Source: Cyclobacteriaceae bacterium (GTDB lineage: Bacteria; Bacteroidota; Bacteroidia; Cytophagales; Cyclobacteriaceae). Taken from it: a stretch of 13,286 nucleotides of DNA. The stretch lies in contig JAUUZS010000046.1 of the NCBI GenBank assembly GCA_030589835.1, positions 1 through 13,286 of the forward strand. The letters run 5' to 3'. The notes under the pieces are model-generated. The model was not told the origin of the DNA. It did not search any database and was given only the letters and a program-made list of their open reading frames with translations. Shown here piece by piece: positions 1 through 7,287 of this stretch (position 1 is the stretch's first letter; each line of letters begins with the position of its first letter). The position numbers and the translations under genes were made by a program.

Positions 1-988
1 AAATATCTGATGCCTTATCATACTGCTTGTTCTGGATATTAAGCATCACATGCTTCTCAGCAAAGCTATACCAGGCTTTCGATGAACTATCTATTTCATC
101 TAACATTTTCTCAAGAAAAATACTTCCCTTCTTGAAATCCCTGAGTTTTATCAGTGCATTCCCTTTTGAAAACTGAACAAACAAGCCATCAAATCTTCGC
201 GCATTTATTTTGCCATTATCGTGCTCACGCTCTACATCACTTATCAATTTCAATACTTGCTTAAAATCCCCTTTAAGCTCCAGGTACCACACATGCATTT
301 TGAAATATTGCTCAAAGATGTTGTATGAATTGCTTTTTTGGTATAATCCCTTTAGCTCTTCAATTGCTGTTAAGTAGGGCTGAAGGCTTTTTTTTCTATT
401 GTTGATCGTACTATTTATTGACAGTCTGCTTTCCTGAAATATTGCATTTGCCTGCTCTTCTATAGCAGCTATCGCATCATATTCTTCAATCTGTCTTTTT
501 ATATTTTGAAATAACTTTGGCCTATAGGTTTTGGCATACACTTCGCGAAGCTCCCTCAGGCAATCAATCACGGTTTCGGTATATTCACATTCCCTGGCAA
601 GATCAATGGTTTTGTAGAGCAGCTTAGTTCCTAATTTAGTTTCCTCAACATTGAGAAGCATTTTTGAAAAATGAAGATAATCTAAGGCTTCCTGTTGCAG
701 GTTTGCTGATTTTGTGAAGCTTGATGATGAAAAATCCATAAAAAACAGATGGTTTAGTAATTTCCTGTTTAATCTGGATTTTAGCATTCTGAATTTAAAA
801 TCTACTTCTTTAGTTCCATATATGCCATTTGATGCCTCGTTATCATCATTAAAGTCACCATTTTTAATTCCTAAAAAGAGGTTCATTTCCTTGTTCCCAT
901 TTTGCTGGTGGTTTTTAAGGTCGAGCAAAGGCAGGTTCCTCTTGGTATTGCTGGTAATAATTTTGATTAAATCTTTTATTTCGTCCAT
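1..988 (-). CDS. Uncharacterised helical, TPR-like protein (3' end outside window)
   Basis: This is an open frame of 329 codons from an ATG at 988 leftward to the window edge, with no stop, so the C-terminus is missing. An in-frame TAA lies one codon before the ATG (GCC between them), which fixes the start. The protein begins MDEIKDLIKIITSNTKRN and is hydrophilic, rich in Leu, Lys, Glu and Asn, with no signal peptide or membrane segment. The first ~100 residues include an IYGTKEVDFKFRMLKSRL stretch. The remainder reads as consecutive amphipathic helices, and the last ~60 residues (GDFKQVLKLI..., KAWYSFAEKHVMLNIQ...) have the spacing of TPR-like helical hairpins. I do not recognise the family. 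A cytoplasmic scaffold or interaction protein is plausible from the repeats, but this is inference. It is transcribed away from the genes to its right and is not in an operon with them. Confidence 0.75.
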   Translation of the reverse strand, partial: MDEIKDLIKIITSNTKRNLPLLDLKNHQQNGNKEMNLFLGIKNGDFNDDNEASNGIYGTKEVDFKFRMLKSRLNRKLLNHLFFMDFSSSSFTKSANLQQEALDYLHFSKMLLNVEETKLGTKLLYKTIDLARECEYTETVIDCLRELREVYAKTYRPKLFQNIKRQIEEYDAIAAIEEQANAIFQESRLSINSTINNRKKSLQPYLTAIEELKGLYQKSNSYNIFEQYFKMHVWYLELKGDFKQVLKLISDVEREHDNGKINARRFDGLFVQFSKGNALIKLRDFKKGSIFLEKMLDEIDSSSKAWYSFAEKHVMLNIQNKQYDKASDI

Positions 989-1539
989 GGCTTACGCTTA
1001 ATTTCTACTTTTAAAACAATTATTCCATCCCTTCATTTACTATTGGTGGTTGTTTTTTTTCTATTTACATGAATTATTGGATCCAAAACCAGCACTACTA
1101 TAACGTTTGAAAATGATAGTTATGATTTTGTCAATACGTGAAGTCTGTCGTCAACAATATTGCCTGTCCGGAAACAGACACTTTAACAATCAAAGTTGGA
1201 AAATATTTCCATCTTTTTTTAAACTATTCTGTAACTATGAAGAATCTTTAGACGGATCAGCCAAAACTATCGACAAATAAAATATACCTATAATTAAAAG
1301 TGCTGAATTTACGTTAAAATTGCTAATATTATCAGCCTTCTTTTACTGTTTTATTAACCTATTGAGTATTAAGTAACCCTTACGCTGTCAATTAATCACA
1401 TTGCTATTATTTTTTAATTCGTGATATTCCAGCGATTAATAATCAATAAATAAATTATACCAGCTTTTGAAAACTACAATTTCATAGAAATAAGTGCCTT
1501 TTAACTCATACATATAATGAAATCGCTGATGATACCTGA
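989..1539. other. Gene-free stretch of about 550 bp
   Basis: No convincing coding frame, tRNA or terminator is visible here. The DNA is AT-rich. It lies between the 5' end of the left-hand gene and the 3' end of xerD, both on the minus strand, so it should hold the promoter of the left-hand gene. Two short dyads can be seen: TGGAAA-N3-TTTCCA at 1197-1211, and GTCTGT (1143-1148) paired with ACAGAC (1174-1179). Either could be an operator or simply chance in AT-rich sequence. Confidence 0.5.
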
Positions 1540-2439
1540 CTAACTCCTGGGGTGATATTCTTCAATAATTTGCTTCAGATAGGACCTGTCGAGGTGGGTA
1601 TAAATTTCTGTTGTGGTGATGGATTCATGGCCAAGCATTTCCTGAACAGCTCTCAGGTCTGCCCCTCCCTCGACAAGGTGGGTTGCAAAAGCATGACGAA
1701 ATGTATGCGGGCTCACCGTTTTTTCTATCCCTGCAATTTTTGCCAGATCTTTGATAATAATAAAAATCATGACTCTGCTAAGGCTTTTTCCTCGCCGATT
1801 AAGGAATACAAAGTTCTGAAAATCAGGATCAATTTTTTGCTGACCACGAATTTCATCAATATAGATGTTTAGGTATTTAATGGCTGATCTTCCAATAGGA
1901 ACCAATCGCTCTTTATTACCTTTGCCTAAAATTCTCAAAAAACCAATATCAAAGTATATTTGATTCATTTTCAGATTTATGAGCTCGGATACACGCAATC
2001 CTGAGCTATACAATACCTCGAGCATTGCCCGGTTGCGTCCTCCTTCCGGTTTCGACAAATCGATTGACTCAAAGAGTTGCTCAATTTCAATACTATTTAA
2101 TACTTCGGGAAGTTTTCTGCCCAGCTTAGGAGATTCAATCAATTCAGCAGGATTTTCAGCGATGATTTCTTCATACTCTAAAAAAACGTAAAATGATTTA
2201 ATGCCGGAAAGTATCCTGGACTGGCTGTGGGCTGATAATCCTAATTCGCCAAGGTGCATCAAGAAATTCTGTATTATCTCGGTAGTGACCCGTTGTGGCT
2301 CAAGTTCCATATTGGAGATGTCAATAAACTGTTTTAGTTTTACAACGTCTCTTACATAAGCTTGAATAGAATTATTAGAAAGCGATCGTTCAAGCTTAAG
2401 ATAATTGGCAAATTGGTGTATGAGTTTTTCCCAATTCAT
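1540..2439 (-). CDS. xerD: Site-specific tyrosine recombinase XerD
   Basis: This is a 299-residue tyrosine recombinase, essentially the length of E. coli XerD (298). Residues 1-100 form the SAM-like core-binding domain and 110-295 the catalytic domain. The full catalytic set is visible: Arg149 (SGLRVSEL), Lys173 (LGKGNKER), His245 and Arg248 (SPHTFRHAFATH), His271 (LGHESI) and the nucleophile Tyr280 (EIYTH). Each sits one position from its E. coli XerD counterpart. With a XerC-type partner it should resolve chromosome dimers at dif during division. It could be a XerC paralogue, but the length and the HTFRHAFATHLVEGGADLRAVQ stretch favour XerD. The gene diverges from aroQ with only 17 bp between the start codons, so the promoters must overlap the opposite coding sequences. 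The stop is TAG. No integron or phage context is present, consistent with the housekeeping recombinase. Confidence 0.93.
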   Translation of the reverse strand: MNWEKLIHQFANYLKLERSLSNNSIQAYVRDVVKLKQFIDISNMELEPQRVTTEIIQNFLMHLGELGLSAHSQSRILSGIKSFYVFLEYEEIIAENPAELIESPKLGRKLPEVLNSIEIEQLFESIDLSKPEGGRNRAMLEVLYSSGLRVSELINLKMNQIYFDIGFLRILGKGNKERLVPIGRSAIKYLNIYIDEIRGQQKIDPDFQNFVFLNRRGKSLSRVMIFIIIKDLAKIAGIEKTVSPHTFRHAFATHLVEGGADLRAVQEMLGHESITTTEIYTHLDRSYLKQIIEEYHPRS

Positions 2440-2456
2440 TTAATAAAAGTAGCTAA

Positions 2457-2876
2457 ATGGAACTATTAATTATTAACGGACCAAATTTAAATTTACTCGG
2501 CAAAAGAGAGAAAAATATCTATGGCGATCAAAGTTTCGAAGATTATTTTTCTGAGCTTCAACACGAATATGCGGAGACAAATCTAAGTTATTTTCAATCC
2601 AATTCAGAATCGGAAATTATAGATAAAATTCACGAAGTTGGTTTTGATATTGATGGCATCATCATCAATGCGGGGGCATTTACGCATACCTCTGTTGCCA
2701 TCCGGGATGCGATTGCCGGAGTCACAAGTCCTGTGATTGAAGTACACATTTCCAATGTACACACCCGGGAAGAATTTCGCCACAAAAGCTATATTTCTGC
2801 TGTTTGTAAAGGCGTGATAGCCGGTTTTGGCTTGGATAGCTATCGCCTGGCGATGGAGCATTTTTTGAATGATTAA
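2457..2876 (+). CDS. aroQ: Type II 3-dehydroquinate dehydratase
   Basis: A 139-residue protein of normal type II dehydroquinase size. It catalyses the third step of the shikimate pathway (3-dehydroquinate to 3-dehydroshikimate) and should assemble as a cytoplasmic dodecamer. It opens with the family signature IINGPNLNLLGKRE. Active-site residues can be matched to the M. tuberculosis enzyme: Asn10, Arg17, Tyr22 (NIYGD; general base), Asn71 (INAGAFTHTS), His77, His97 (IEVHISN) and Arg108 (EEFRHKS). Nothing catalytic is missing. The first ATG gives the canonical N-terminus, so the start is secure. It heads a tight plus-strand run (20 bp to the MarC-family gene, then 1 bp to rnhA), so these genes are probably co-transcribed although their functions are unrelated. 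Confidence 0.95.
   Translation: MELLIINGPNLNLLGKREKNIYGDQSFEDYFSELQHEYAETNLSYFQSNSESEIIDKIHEVGFDIDGIIINAGAFTHTSVAIRDAIAGVTSPVIEVHISNVHTREEFRHKSYISAVCKGVIAGFGLDSYRLAMEHFLND
2482..2489 (-). promoter_or_regulatory. Possible -7 element for xerD
   Basis: Read on the minus strand, this is TAAATTTG, an exact match to the Bacteroidota -7 consensus TAnnTTTG. It lies inside the first codons of aroQ, about 40 bp upstream of the xerD ATG, as expected if the two genes share a 17-bp gap. No TTG (-33) is found at the usual 17-23 bp spacing, so this is a weak call. Confidence 0.22.
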
Positions 2877-2896
2877 ATTTACTTTTTTTTATTTAT

Positions 2897-3466
2897 ATGT
2901 TAAACTTTAAAGAAATAGCCTCCGTTACGCTTATCCTGTTTTCGATTATTGATATACTTGGTTCCATACCGATCATTATTGATCTGAGGAAAAAAAACGG
3001 GAAGATCGAGTCGGGCAAGGCGACCCTGGTTGCAGGGATAATTATGATTGTCTTCCTATTCCTTGGTGAAGGCATCCTCAATTTGTTTGGAATTGATGTG
3101 GAGTCCTTTGCCATTGCCGGAGCAATTATTATTCTCATCATCGGCATGGAAATGATTTTGGACCGATCGTTTTTTAAGCAGGAAACTGGTGTCGGTAATT
3201 CTGCCTCTATTGTGCCGCTAGCATTTCCGCTCATCGCAGGTGCAGGTTCATTAACGACTATACTCTCTCTGAAAGCAGCTTATGGCGAAACAAATATTCT
3301 CATAGGTATTATTGTCAACCTGGTTTTTGTGTTTATCGTGTTGAAATCTTCTGTCTGGCTTGAACGAAAGTTAGGCCAGGAAGGCTTTAACGTGCTAAGA
3401 AAAGTTTTTGGCATCATACTATTGTCTTTAGCAATAAAACTCATAAAAGATAATTTACTCTCCTGA
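2897..3466 (+). CDS. MarC-family integral membrane protein
   Basis: A 189-residue, very hydrophobic protein with about six membrane helices (roughly 6-28, 43-64, 69-88, 105-127, 133-151, 166-183). The family hallmarks are an early helix with IDILGSIPIIIDL, corresponding to the NPxGxIP-like motif, and the central PLAFPLIAGAGSLTT segment, very close to the MarC signature PLAxPLIAGPGAITT. MarC proteins are inner-membrane proteins once linked to multiple antibiotic resistance. That link was not upheld, and the transported substrate remains unknown, with neutral amino acids proposed for some relatives. The first residues match the family start. The stop TGA is separated by a single base from the rnhA ATG, suggesting translational coupling. 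Confidence 0.85.
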   Translation: MLNFKEIASVTLILFSIIDILGSIPIIIDLRKKNGKIESGKATLVAGIIMIVFLFLGEGILNLFGIDVESFAIAGAIIILIIGMEMILDRSFFKQETGVGNSASIVPLAFPLIAGAGSLTTILSLKAAYGETNILIGIIVNLVFVFIVLKSSVWLERKLGQEGFNVLRKVFGIILLSLAIKLIKDNLLS

Positions 3467-3467
3467 T

Positions 3468-3917
3468 ATGGTAATAATTTATACTGACGGTTCTTCACTA
3501 GGAAATCCCGGTCCAGGAGGGTATGGAACTGTATTGAAATACGGACAGCACCGAAGAGAATTGAGTGAAGGCTTTCGGCTTACCACGAATAACCGCATGG
3601 AATTACTGGCAGTAATTAAGGGTCTCGAAGTTTTGACAAGAGATGGCCTTGATGTGACCATTTATTCAGACTCGAAGTATGTAGTGGATTCGGTAGAAAA
3701 AGGATGGCTTTGGGGCTGGGTGAAAAAAGGATTTAAAGGCAAAAAAAATCCCGATCTCTGGAAACGTTTTATTCCTGCATATAAAAGGCAAACGGTAAAA
3801 TTCAAATGGGTGAAAGGCCATGCAGGAATTCCTGAAAATGAGGTGTGCGACCAATTGGCTGTTGCCAGTGCCCATGGTGCTAATCTCCATATTGATAAGG
3901 GTTTTGAAGCAAAATAA
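3468..3917 (+). CDS. rnhA: Ribonuclease HI
   Basis: A 149-residue RNase HI, close to the E. coli length of 155. It degrades the RNA strand of RNA-DNA hybrids (R-loops, lagging-strand primers) in the cytoplasm. The metal-binding carboxylates are all present: Asp7 (IYTDGSSLGNPGPGG), Glu45 (NNRMELLAV), Asp68 (IYSDSKYVVDSV) and Asp128 (ENEVCDQLA). The catalytic His118 is in KWVKGHAGIPEN. The basic-protrusion region around residues 80-105 (WLWGWVKKGFKGKKNP) is retained, which is the substrate-binding handle of bacterial type 1 enzymes. The ATG lies one base after the stop of the MarC-family gene, so the two are likely coupled. The next gene begins 14 bp after this one ends. Confidence 0.95.
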   Translation: MVIIYTDGSSLGNPGPGGYGTVLKYGQHRRELSEGFRLTTNNRMELLAVIKGLEVLTRDGLDVTIYSDSKYVVDSVEKGWLWGWVKKGFKGKKNPDLWKRFIPAYKRQTVKFKWVKGHAGIPENEVCDQLAVASAHGANLHIDKGFEAK

Positions 3918-3931
3918 TTAGCAATCGACAA

Positions 3932-4642
3932 TTGGCAAACGATTTTTTTAAATTCAAGCAATTCACCATTCATCAGGATCGCTGTACCATGAAGGTCACT
4001 ACATTGGCTTGTATCCAGGGTAGTTGGCTGCCTGAATTTTCGCCAAGAAATATGTTGGATGTTGGCGCAGGAACAGGCTTGCTGTCGTTGATGGCGGCTC
4101 AAAAATACAACTGTGAGATAGATTCGGTAGAAATTGAACAGGATGCTCTTGATCAATTGAAGGAGAATATTGCCTCAAGTCCATGGGCCAAAAAGATAAG
4201 TTGTTTTCATGATGACATAAAATATTTCGCAACACAACAGCTCAAAAAGTATGATTTTATCATTTCCAATCCACCATTTTATGAAAAGCAACTAAAATCG
4301 CCGAATGATAAAAAAAATCATGCCCGACACGAAAGTGGCTTAACCATACCCGAACTAATAGATATTTGTGATCATCTGATACACGAGTCAGGAAAAATAT
4401 CCATTTTGCTTCCTCCGGCAGAAACAAAAAACTTAGCCGGATACTGCGCAGTAAAATCCTTATTTCTCACCCATCAGTTATTCATATCTGATGCTGCAAA
4501 TAAAAAGCCCGTGGCAATTATCACCCTTATATCTAAACAGCAGTCTGACCTCATTACTGAAAAACTGGCCATTAAAAAAGAAGATGGAACCTACACTTCA
4601 GGATTTATTTCCTTACTCGAAGCTTATTACCTGACTTTATGA
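3932..4642 (+). CDS. trmN6: tRNA1(Val) (adenine37-N6)-methyltransferase-like protein (YfiC/TrmN6 family), TTG start
   Basis: A 236-residue class I SAM methyltransferase. The SAM-binding motif is LDVGAGTGLLSLMA (residues 42-55) and the catalytic N6-adenine motif is NPPFY (113-117), followed by the family's KKNHARHE segment (127-134). The C-terminal YTSGFISLLEAYYL matches the usual YTxxFxxLLxxFYL ending. The likely job is N6-methylation of A37 in a tRNA. The first in-frame ATG is codon 20, but FKFKQFTIHQDRCTMKV (residues 6-22) is conserved in the family, so translation must start upstream. TTG at 3932 gives a typical MANDFFKFKQF N-terminus and is my choice. Oddity: where relatives usually carry MKVGTDxxLLGAW, this protein has MKVTTLACIQGSW, so the Gly-Thr-Asp is altered. 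It is the last gene of the aroQ run. Confidence 0.82.
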   Translation: MANDFFKFKQFTIHQDRCTMKVTTLACIQGSWLPEFSPRNMLDVGAGTGLLSLMAAQKYNCEIDSVEIEQDALDQLKENIASSPWAKKISCFHDDIKYFATQQLKKYDFIISNPPFYEKQLKSPNDKKNHARHESGLTIPELIDICDHLIHESGKISILLPPAETKNLAGYCAVKSLFLTHQLFISDAANKKPVAIITLISKQQSDLITEKLAIKKEDGTYTSGFISLLEAYYLTL

Positions 4643-4959
4643 TACATAATTGTGCGCTATTAAAGTAAAAGTTACACCAATATAATTAGGATTATATCAA
4701 GAATGAATTTGTTAAGACTCTGGCTGCCTGTTTACTAAAGGAATTGAGAAGAGGGGTAAAAAGTTAAAAAAATTATATTATATTTCGTCAAATAGTTTTG
4801 TGCCTGTATTTGGGCAATTTTTAGAAATAAAAAGTTAAGATTTGCATGGTATTAAAGTTTGTGGTTTTATTGGTTACTTGACTTTTAGTAAATACGATTG
4901 ATTTTTGATATGAATAATAATAAACAGACAATATTACGCCTGGTAAAAATAGCATAACC
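4643..4959 (+). other. Gene-free stretch between trmN6 and cheR
   Basis: About 317 bp, AT-rich, with no plausible coding frame on either strand and no strong terminator hairpin after trmN6. It presumably separates the housekeeping run from the signalling cluster and should contain the cluster's promoter. An exact TAGTTTTG match to the Bacteroidota -7 consensus lies at 4793-4800 but has no TTG at the right distance upstream. A better-spaced candidate lies nearer to cheR and is listed separately. Confidence 0.5.
4870..4907 (+). promoter_or_regulatory. Candidate Bacteroidota-type promoter for the cheR cluster
   Basis: Two overlapping candidates fit the TTG-N(17-23)-TAnnTTTG pattern with one mismatch each. 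TTG at 4878-4880 is followed 19 bp later by GATTTTTG (4900-4907). TTG at 4870-4872 is followed 20 bp later by TACGATTG (4893-4900). Transcription would begin near 4910, giving a leader of about 50 nt before the cheR ATG. Such degenerate matches also occur by chance in AT-rich DNA. Confidence 0.33.
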
Positions 4960-5784
4960 ATGCAGGAAATACATATTGTAGACATAAGGAAACTTACCGA
5001 GATCATAAAAACTAAGTATGATTATGATTTCACGAATTACGCCATTTCTTCGTTTAAGAGAAGGATATTGAGAATTTTGGAGCTTTACAAATTCAAAAGC
5101 GTTGATGCACTTGTCAAGAAGATTGGTGATGATCCGGTTTTCTTTGAAGAGTTTATCTCTGAAATTACAGTAAATGTTACCGAAATGTTTCGTGACCCTT
5201 CATTTTGGAGGATTTTACGCGACAAGGTTCTTCCAAATATTTTACTAAACCATAAAAGGGTAAGCATATGGCATGCAGGATGTTCCTCTGGAGAGGAAGT
5301 ATATTCAATGGCCATATTACTAAAAGAATTGGGCATTCTTGAAGATGCCAAAATCGTTGCCACTGACATCGATGACCAGATTCTAGAACGGGCACGTAAT
5401 GGTGTGTTTACCGCAAAAAATATGGAATTGAATGAAAAGAACTATGTAAGATTTAGAGGGGAGAATGCTTTAAATCAGTATTTCGAGGTAAAAAATGGTC
5501 TTGCATACATGGATAAGTCACTGGTCGAAGACGTCTCTTATCGTAAGCATGATCTGGTTAAAGGAATTGTATTTAGCAAATTCGATATCGTTATCTGTAG
5601 GAATGTAATGATTTATTTCAATCAAAACTTACAAAACGAGGTGCTGAAAAAACTCCATGAAAGTATTTTTAAATACGGGTATTTGGCAATCGGCTCAAAA
5701 GAGTCGCTTATTTGGTGTGAAATTGCCAACAAGTTTATTGTGGCAAACAATGAAGAGAAAATTTATAAGAAAATAAAAGAGTAG
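4960..5784 (+). CDS. cheR: CheR-type protein-glutamate O-methyltransferase
   Basis: A 274-residue CheR, a normal length. In chemotaxis it uses SAM to methylate glutamates on receptor coiled coils. Residues 1-75 form the helical N-terminal domain that contacts receptors (including FKRRILRILELYKF). The SAM methyltransferase domain follows: VNVTEMFRDPSFW (72-84), the SAM motif HAGCSSGEEVYSMAI (105-119), ATDID, and CRNVMIYFNQ. There is no C-terminal TPR or PAS extension. cheB follows after 22 bp, so the pair should be co-expressed. No chemoreceptor, CheA, CheW or CheY is encoded in the window, so the substrate is not a neighbouring classical receptor. The adjacent phosphatase receptor has a methylation-site-like helix and is my inferred candidate. 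The first ATG gives the expected family N-terminus. Confidence 0.9.
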   Translation: MQEIHIVDIRKLTEIIKTKYDYDFTNYAISSFKRRILRILELYKFKSVDALVKKIGDDPVFFEEFISEITVNVTEMFRDPSFWRILRDKVLPNILLNHKRVSIWHAGCSSGEEVYSMAILLKELGILEDAKIVATDIDDQILERARNGVFTAKNMELNEKNYVRFRGENALNQYFEVKNGLAYMDKSLVEDVSYRKHDLVKGIVFSKFDIVICRNVMIYFNQNLQNEVLKKLHESIFKYGYLAIGSKESLIWCEIANKFIVANNEEKIYKKIKE

Positions 5785-5806
5785 GCACAGATAGCATGTT
5801 GATTAG

Positions 5807-6400
5807 ATGAGATTTCCTGAATTAAATAATAGGTTCAAAGCTATCGTGATTGGAGGTTCGGCAGGTAGTTTTCAAGGTATAACGAAGATTCTTTCGCAAG
5901 TGCCGAAAGATTTTCCCTTACCTATTATTATGTGCTTACATAGGTTGAAACATGTGCGAAACGGATTTATTGAAGCATTGGAAATAAAAAGTATAAAAAA
6001 TGTAATTGAGCCATATGATAAAGAGTCGATCAAAAGGGGAAGTGTATATCTGGCTCCATCAAACTATCATCTTTCTATAGAGTTAGGACATTATTTTAGT
6101 TTGTCCACGGAAGAAATGATCAATAATTCCAGACCCTCAATTGATATTACCCTGGAAACGGCAGCTTTTACATATAAAAACAAATTGATAGGAATATTAT
6201 TGTCAGGAGCGAATAAAGACGGTGCAATGGGGATGAAAAAAATAAAAGACAACGGAGGATTTACGGTTGTTCAGGATCCTGTAGAATGCATGATAGATAC
6301 CATGCCCTCGGCGGCATTGAAAACAACAACCATTGACTATACGCTAAGTGTAGATCAAATAGTTAAGTTATTTTATGAAATTCATAAACAGTATAAATAA
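5807..6400 (+). CDS. cheB: CheB-type methylesterase, catalytic domain only
   Basis: A 197-residue CheB methylesterase/deamidase domain. The catalytic triad is readable: Ser18 in VIGGSAGS, His45 in MCLHR, and Asp138 in LSGANKDGAMGM. The C-terminal VQDPVECMIDTMPSAAL is the family's usual VQDP...MPxxA motif. The family reaction hydrolyses glutamate methyl esters placed by CheR. Classical CheB (about 350 residues) has an N-terminal receiver domain that gates activity by phosphorylation. That domain is entirely absent here and the gene starts directly at the esterase domain, so regulation must come from elsewhere or activity is constitutive. Stand-alone CheB domains are known in Bacteroidota. The stop lies 3 bp before the next gene, indicating an operon. 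Confidence 0.9.
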   Translation: MRFPELNNRFKAIVIGGSAGSFQGITKILSQVPKDFPLPIIMCLHRLKHVRNGFIEALEIKSIKNVIEPYDKESIKRGSVYLAPSNYHLSIELGHYFSLSTEEMINNSRPSIDITLETAAFTYKNKLIGILLSGANKDGAMGMKKIKDNGGFTVVQDPVECMIDTMPSAALKTTTIDYTLSVDQIVKLFYEIHKQYK

Positions 6401-6403
6401 TTT

Positions 6404-7246
6404 ATGAAATCTTATTATTCAAAATTAAATGTAATCATCACCGCATTCTTTGTGCTGGGAATTCTGTTTTCCACATTTAATCTGTACAACCTGCCTATAG
6501 AGCTTGAAAAAGTAAGCGGAAGAATTGATCTGACGGTAATACAGGAATTATCTTCTGTATTGAATCAAACCTATTTTATTGTGGGATTGACACTATCTCT
6601 TGGCCTGGGCGCTATCATTCTCACCTTATTCTTATTAAATTATAATAAGACTGTCGAGAAAATTATTTATGTTGATAAAACGGAGTCTCAAAAAAAGCAG
6701 GATATAAAAAGGGAATCTCAGGCCGTTAAAGACGATTTGGCCAAGCAAGTGAAGGATATTCGATCCAGTGCAGAAGATATTCAGGATATAAAATTGAAAT
6801 ACGAAAAAGTATTATCAAGCTTGTGCATGAAAATGGATGTGAGCCAGGGGCTTGTGTATTCGGTTAAAAAAGAGAAAAACAATAGATACATTGAGCTATA
6901 TGCAACCTTTGCCTATAACATTCCGGAAAGCGACACCGTGAGGTACGAATTTGGAGAGGGTCTTGCCGGTCAGGTAGCAAAAGAAGGAAAGAAAATTAAT
7001 ATAAAGGATATACCAGAAGGATACATCACCATTATTTCTGGTTTGGGAGCGTCATCACCTAATCACCTTGCCATTTTACCAATAAAGGAAAAAGGCGAAG
7101 TGGTCCAGGTTGTGGAGATAGCTTCTTTTAATGAAATATCAAGCTCTGATGAAAAACTCATTGCAGAAGTGTTGAATATGAGTGAAGTAAGCCGCGAGCC
7201 TGCGAAGAAAGCACAATCAGTGAAAAAGTCTGATGGAAAAAAATGA
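6404..7246 (+). CDS. Two-TM membrane protein with cytoplasmic GAF domain
   Basis: A 280-residue protein. Two hydrophobic helices (about 8-27 and 57-79) bracket a short extracytoplasmic loop. A charged coiled-coil-like linker (90-135) leads to a GAF domain (about 130-258), and a Lys/Ser-rich tail ends the protein. No kinase, phosphatase or other output domain is present. The GAF core, residues 181-242 (FGEGLAGQVA..., IPEGYITI, VVEIASF), aligns with the GAF of the next gene's product (506-568: FAEGLVGQAA..., IPNDYVSI, VVEFAGF). I count about 25 identities over 62 positions with a single one-residue gap, so the two domains are paralogous. It lies 3 bp after cheB and 41 bp before the phosphatase gene. 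A co-sensor or accessory subunit of the phosphatase receptor is plausible, but this is inference. Confidence 0.85.
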   Translation: MKSYYSKLNVIITAFFVLGILFSTFNLYNLPIELEKVSGRIDLTVIQELSSVLNQTYFIVGLTLSLGLGAIILTLFLLNYNKTVEKIIYVDKTESQKKQDIKRESQAVKDDLAKQVKDIRSSAEDIQDIKLKYEKVLSSLCMKMDVSQGLVYSVKKEKNNRYIELYATFAYNIPESDTVRYEFGEGLAGQVAKEGKKINIKDIPEGYITIISGLGASSPNHLAILPIKEKGEVVQVVEIASFNEISSSDEKLIAEVLNMSEVSREPAKKAQSVKKSDGKK

Positions 7247-7287
7247 GGATAGCGTAATTAATGTGTACAAAAACAAGAAGAAATTAG

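Noticed and set aside
714..1001. Plus-strand 95-codon open frame
   Set aside because: It lies antisense to the long minus-strand frame 1-988, whose composition is protein-like; the plus-strand product has no recognisable features.
989..1539. tRNA, riboswitch or CRISPR array in the gene-free stretch
   Set aside because: No cloverleaf, conserved riboswitch core or regularly spaced repeats could be seen; only short dyads that may be chance.
1540..2439. Integrase of a mobile element or integron
   Set aside because: Length, catalytic spacing and the aroQ neighbour fit housekeeping XerD; no att repeats, cargo or phage genes are seen.
3662..4156. Minus-strand 164-codon open frame
   Set aside because: It is antisense to the end of rnhA and the start of trmN6, both certain genes with catalytic motifs, and the product looks like out-of-frame translation.
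4960..6400. Part of a classical chemotaxis operon
   Set aside because: No chemoreceptor, CheA, CheW or CheY is encoded in the window, and CheB lacks its receiver domain.
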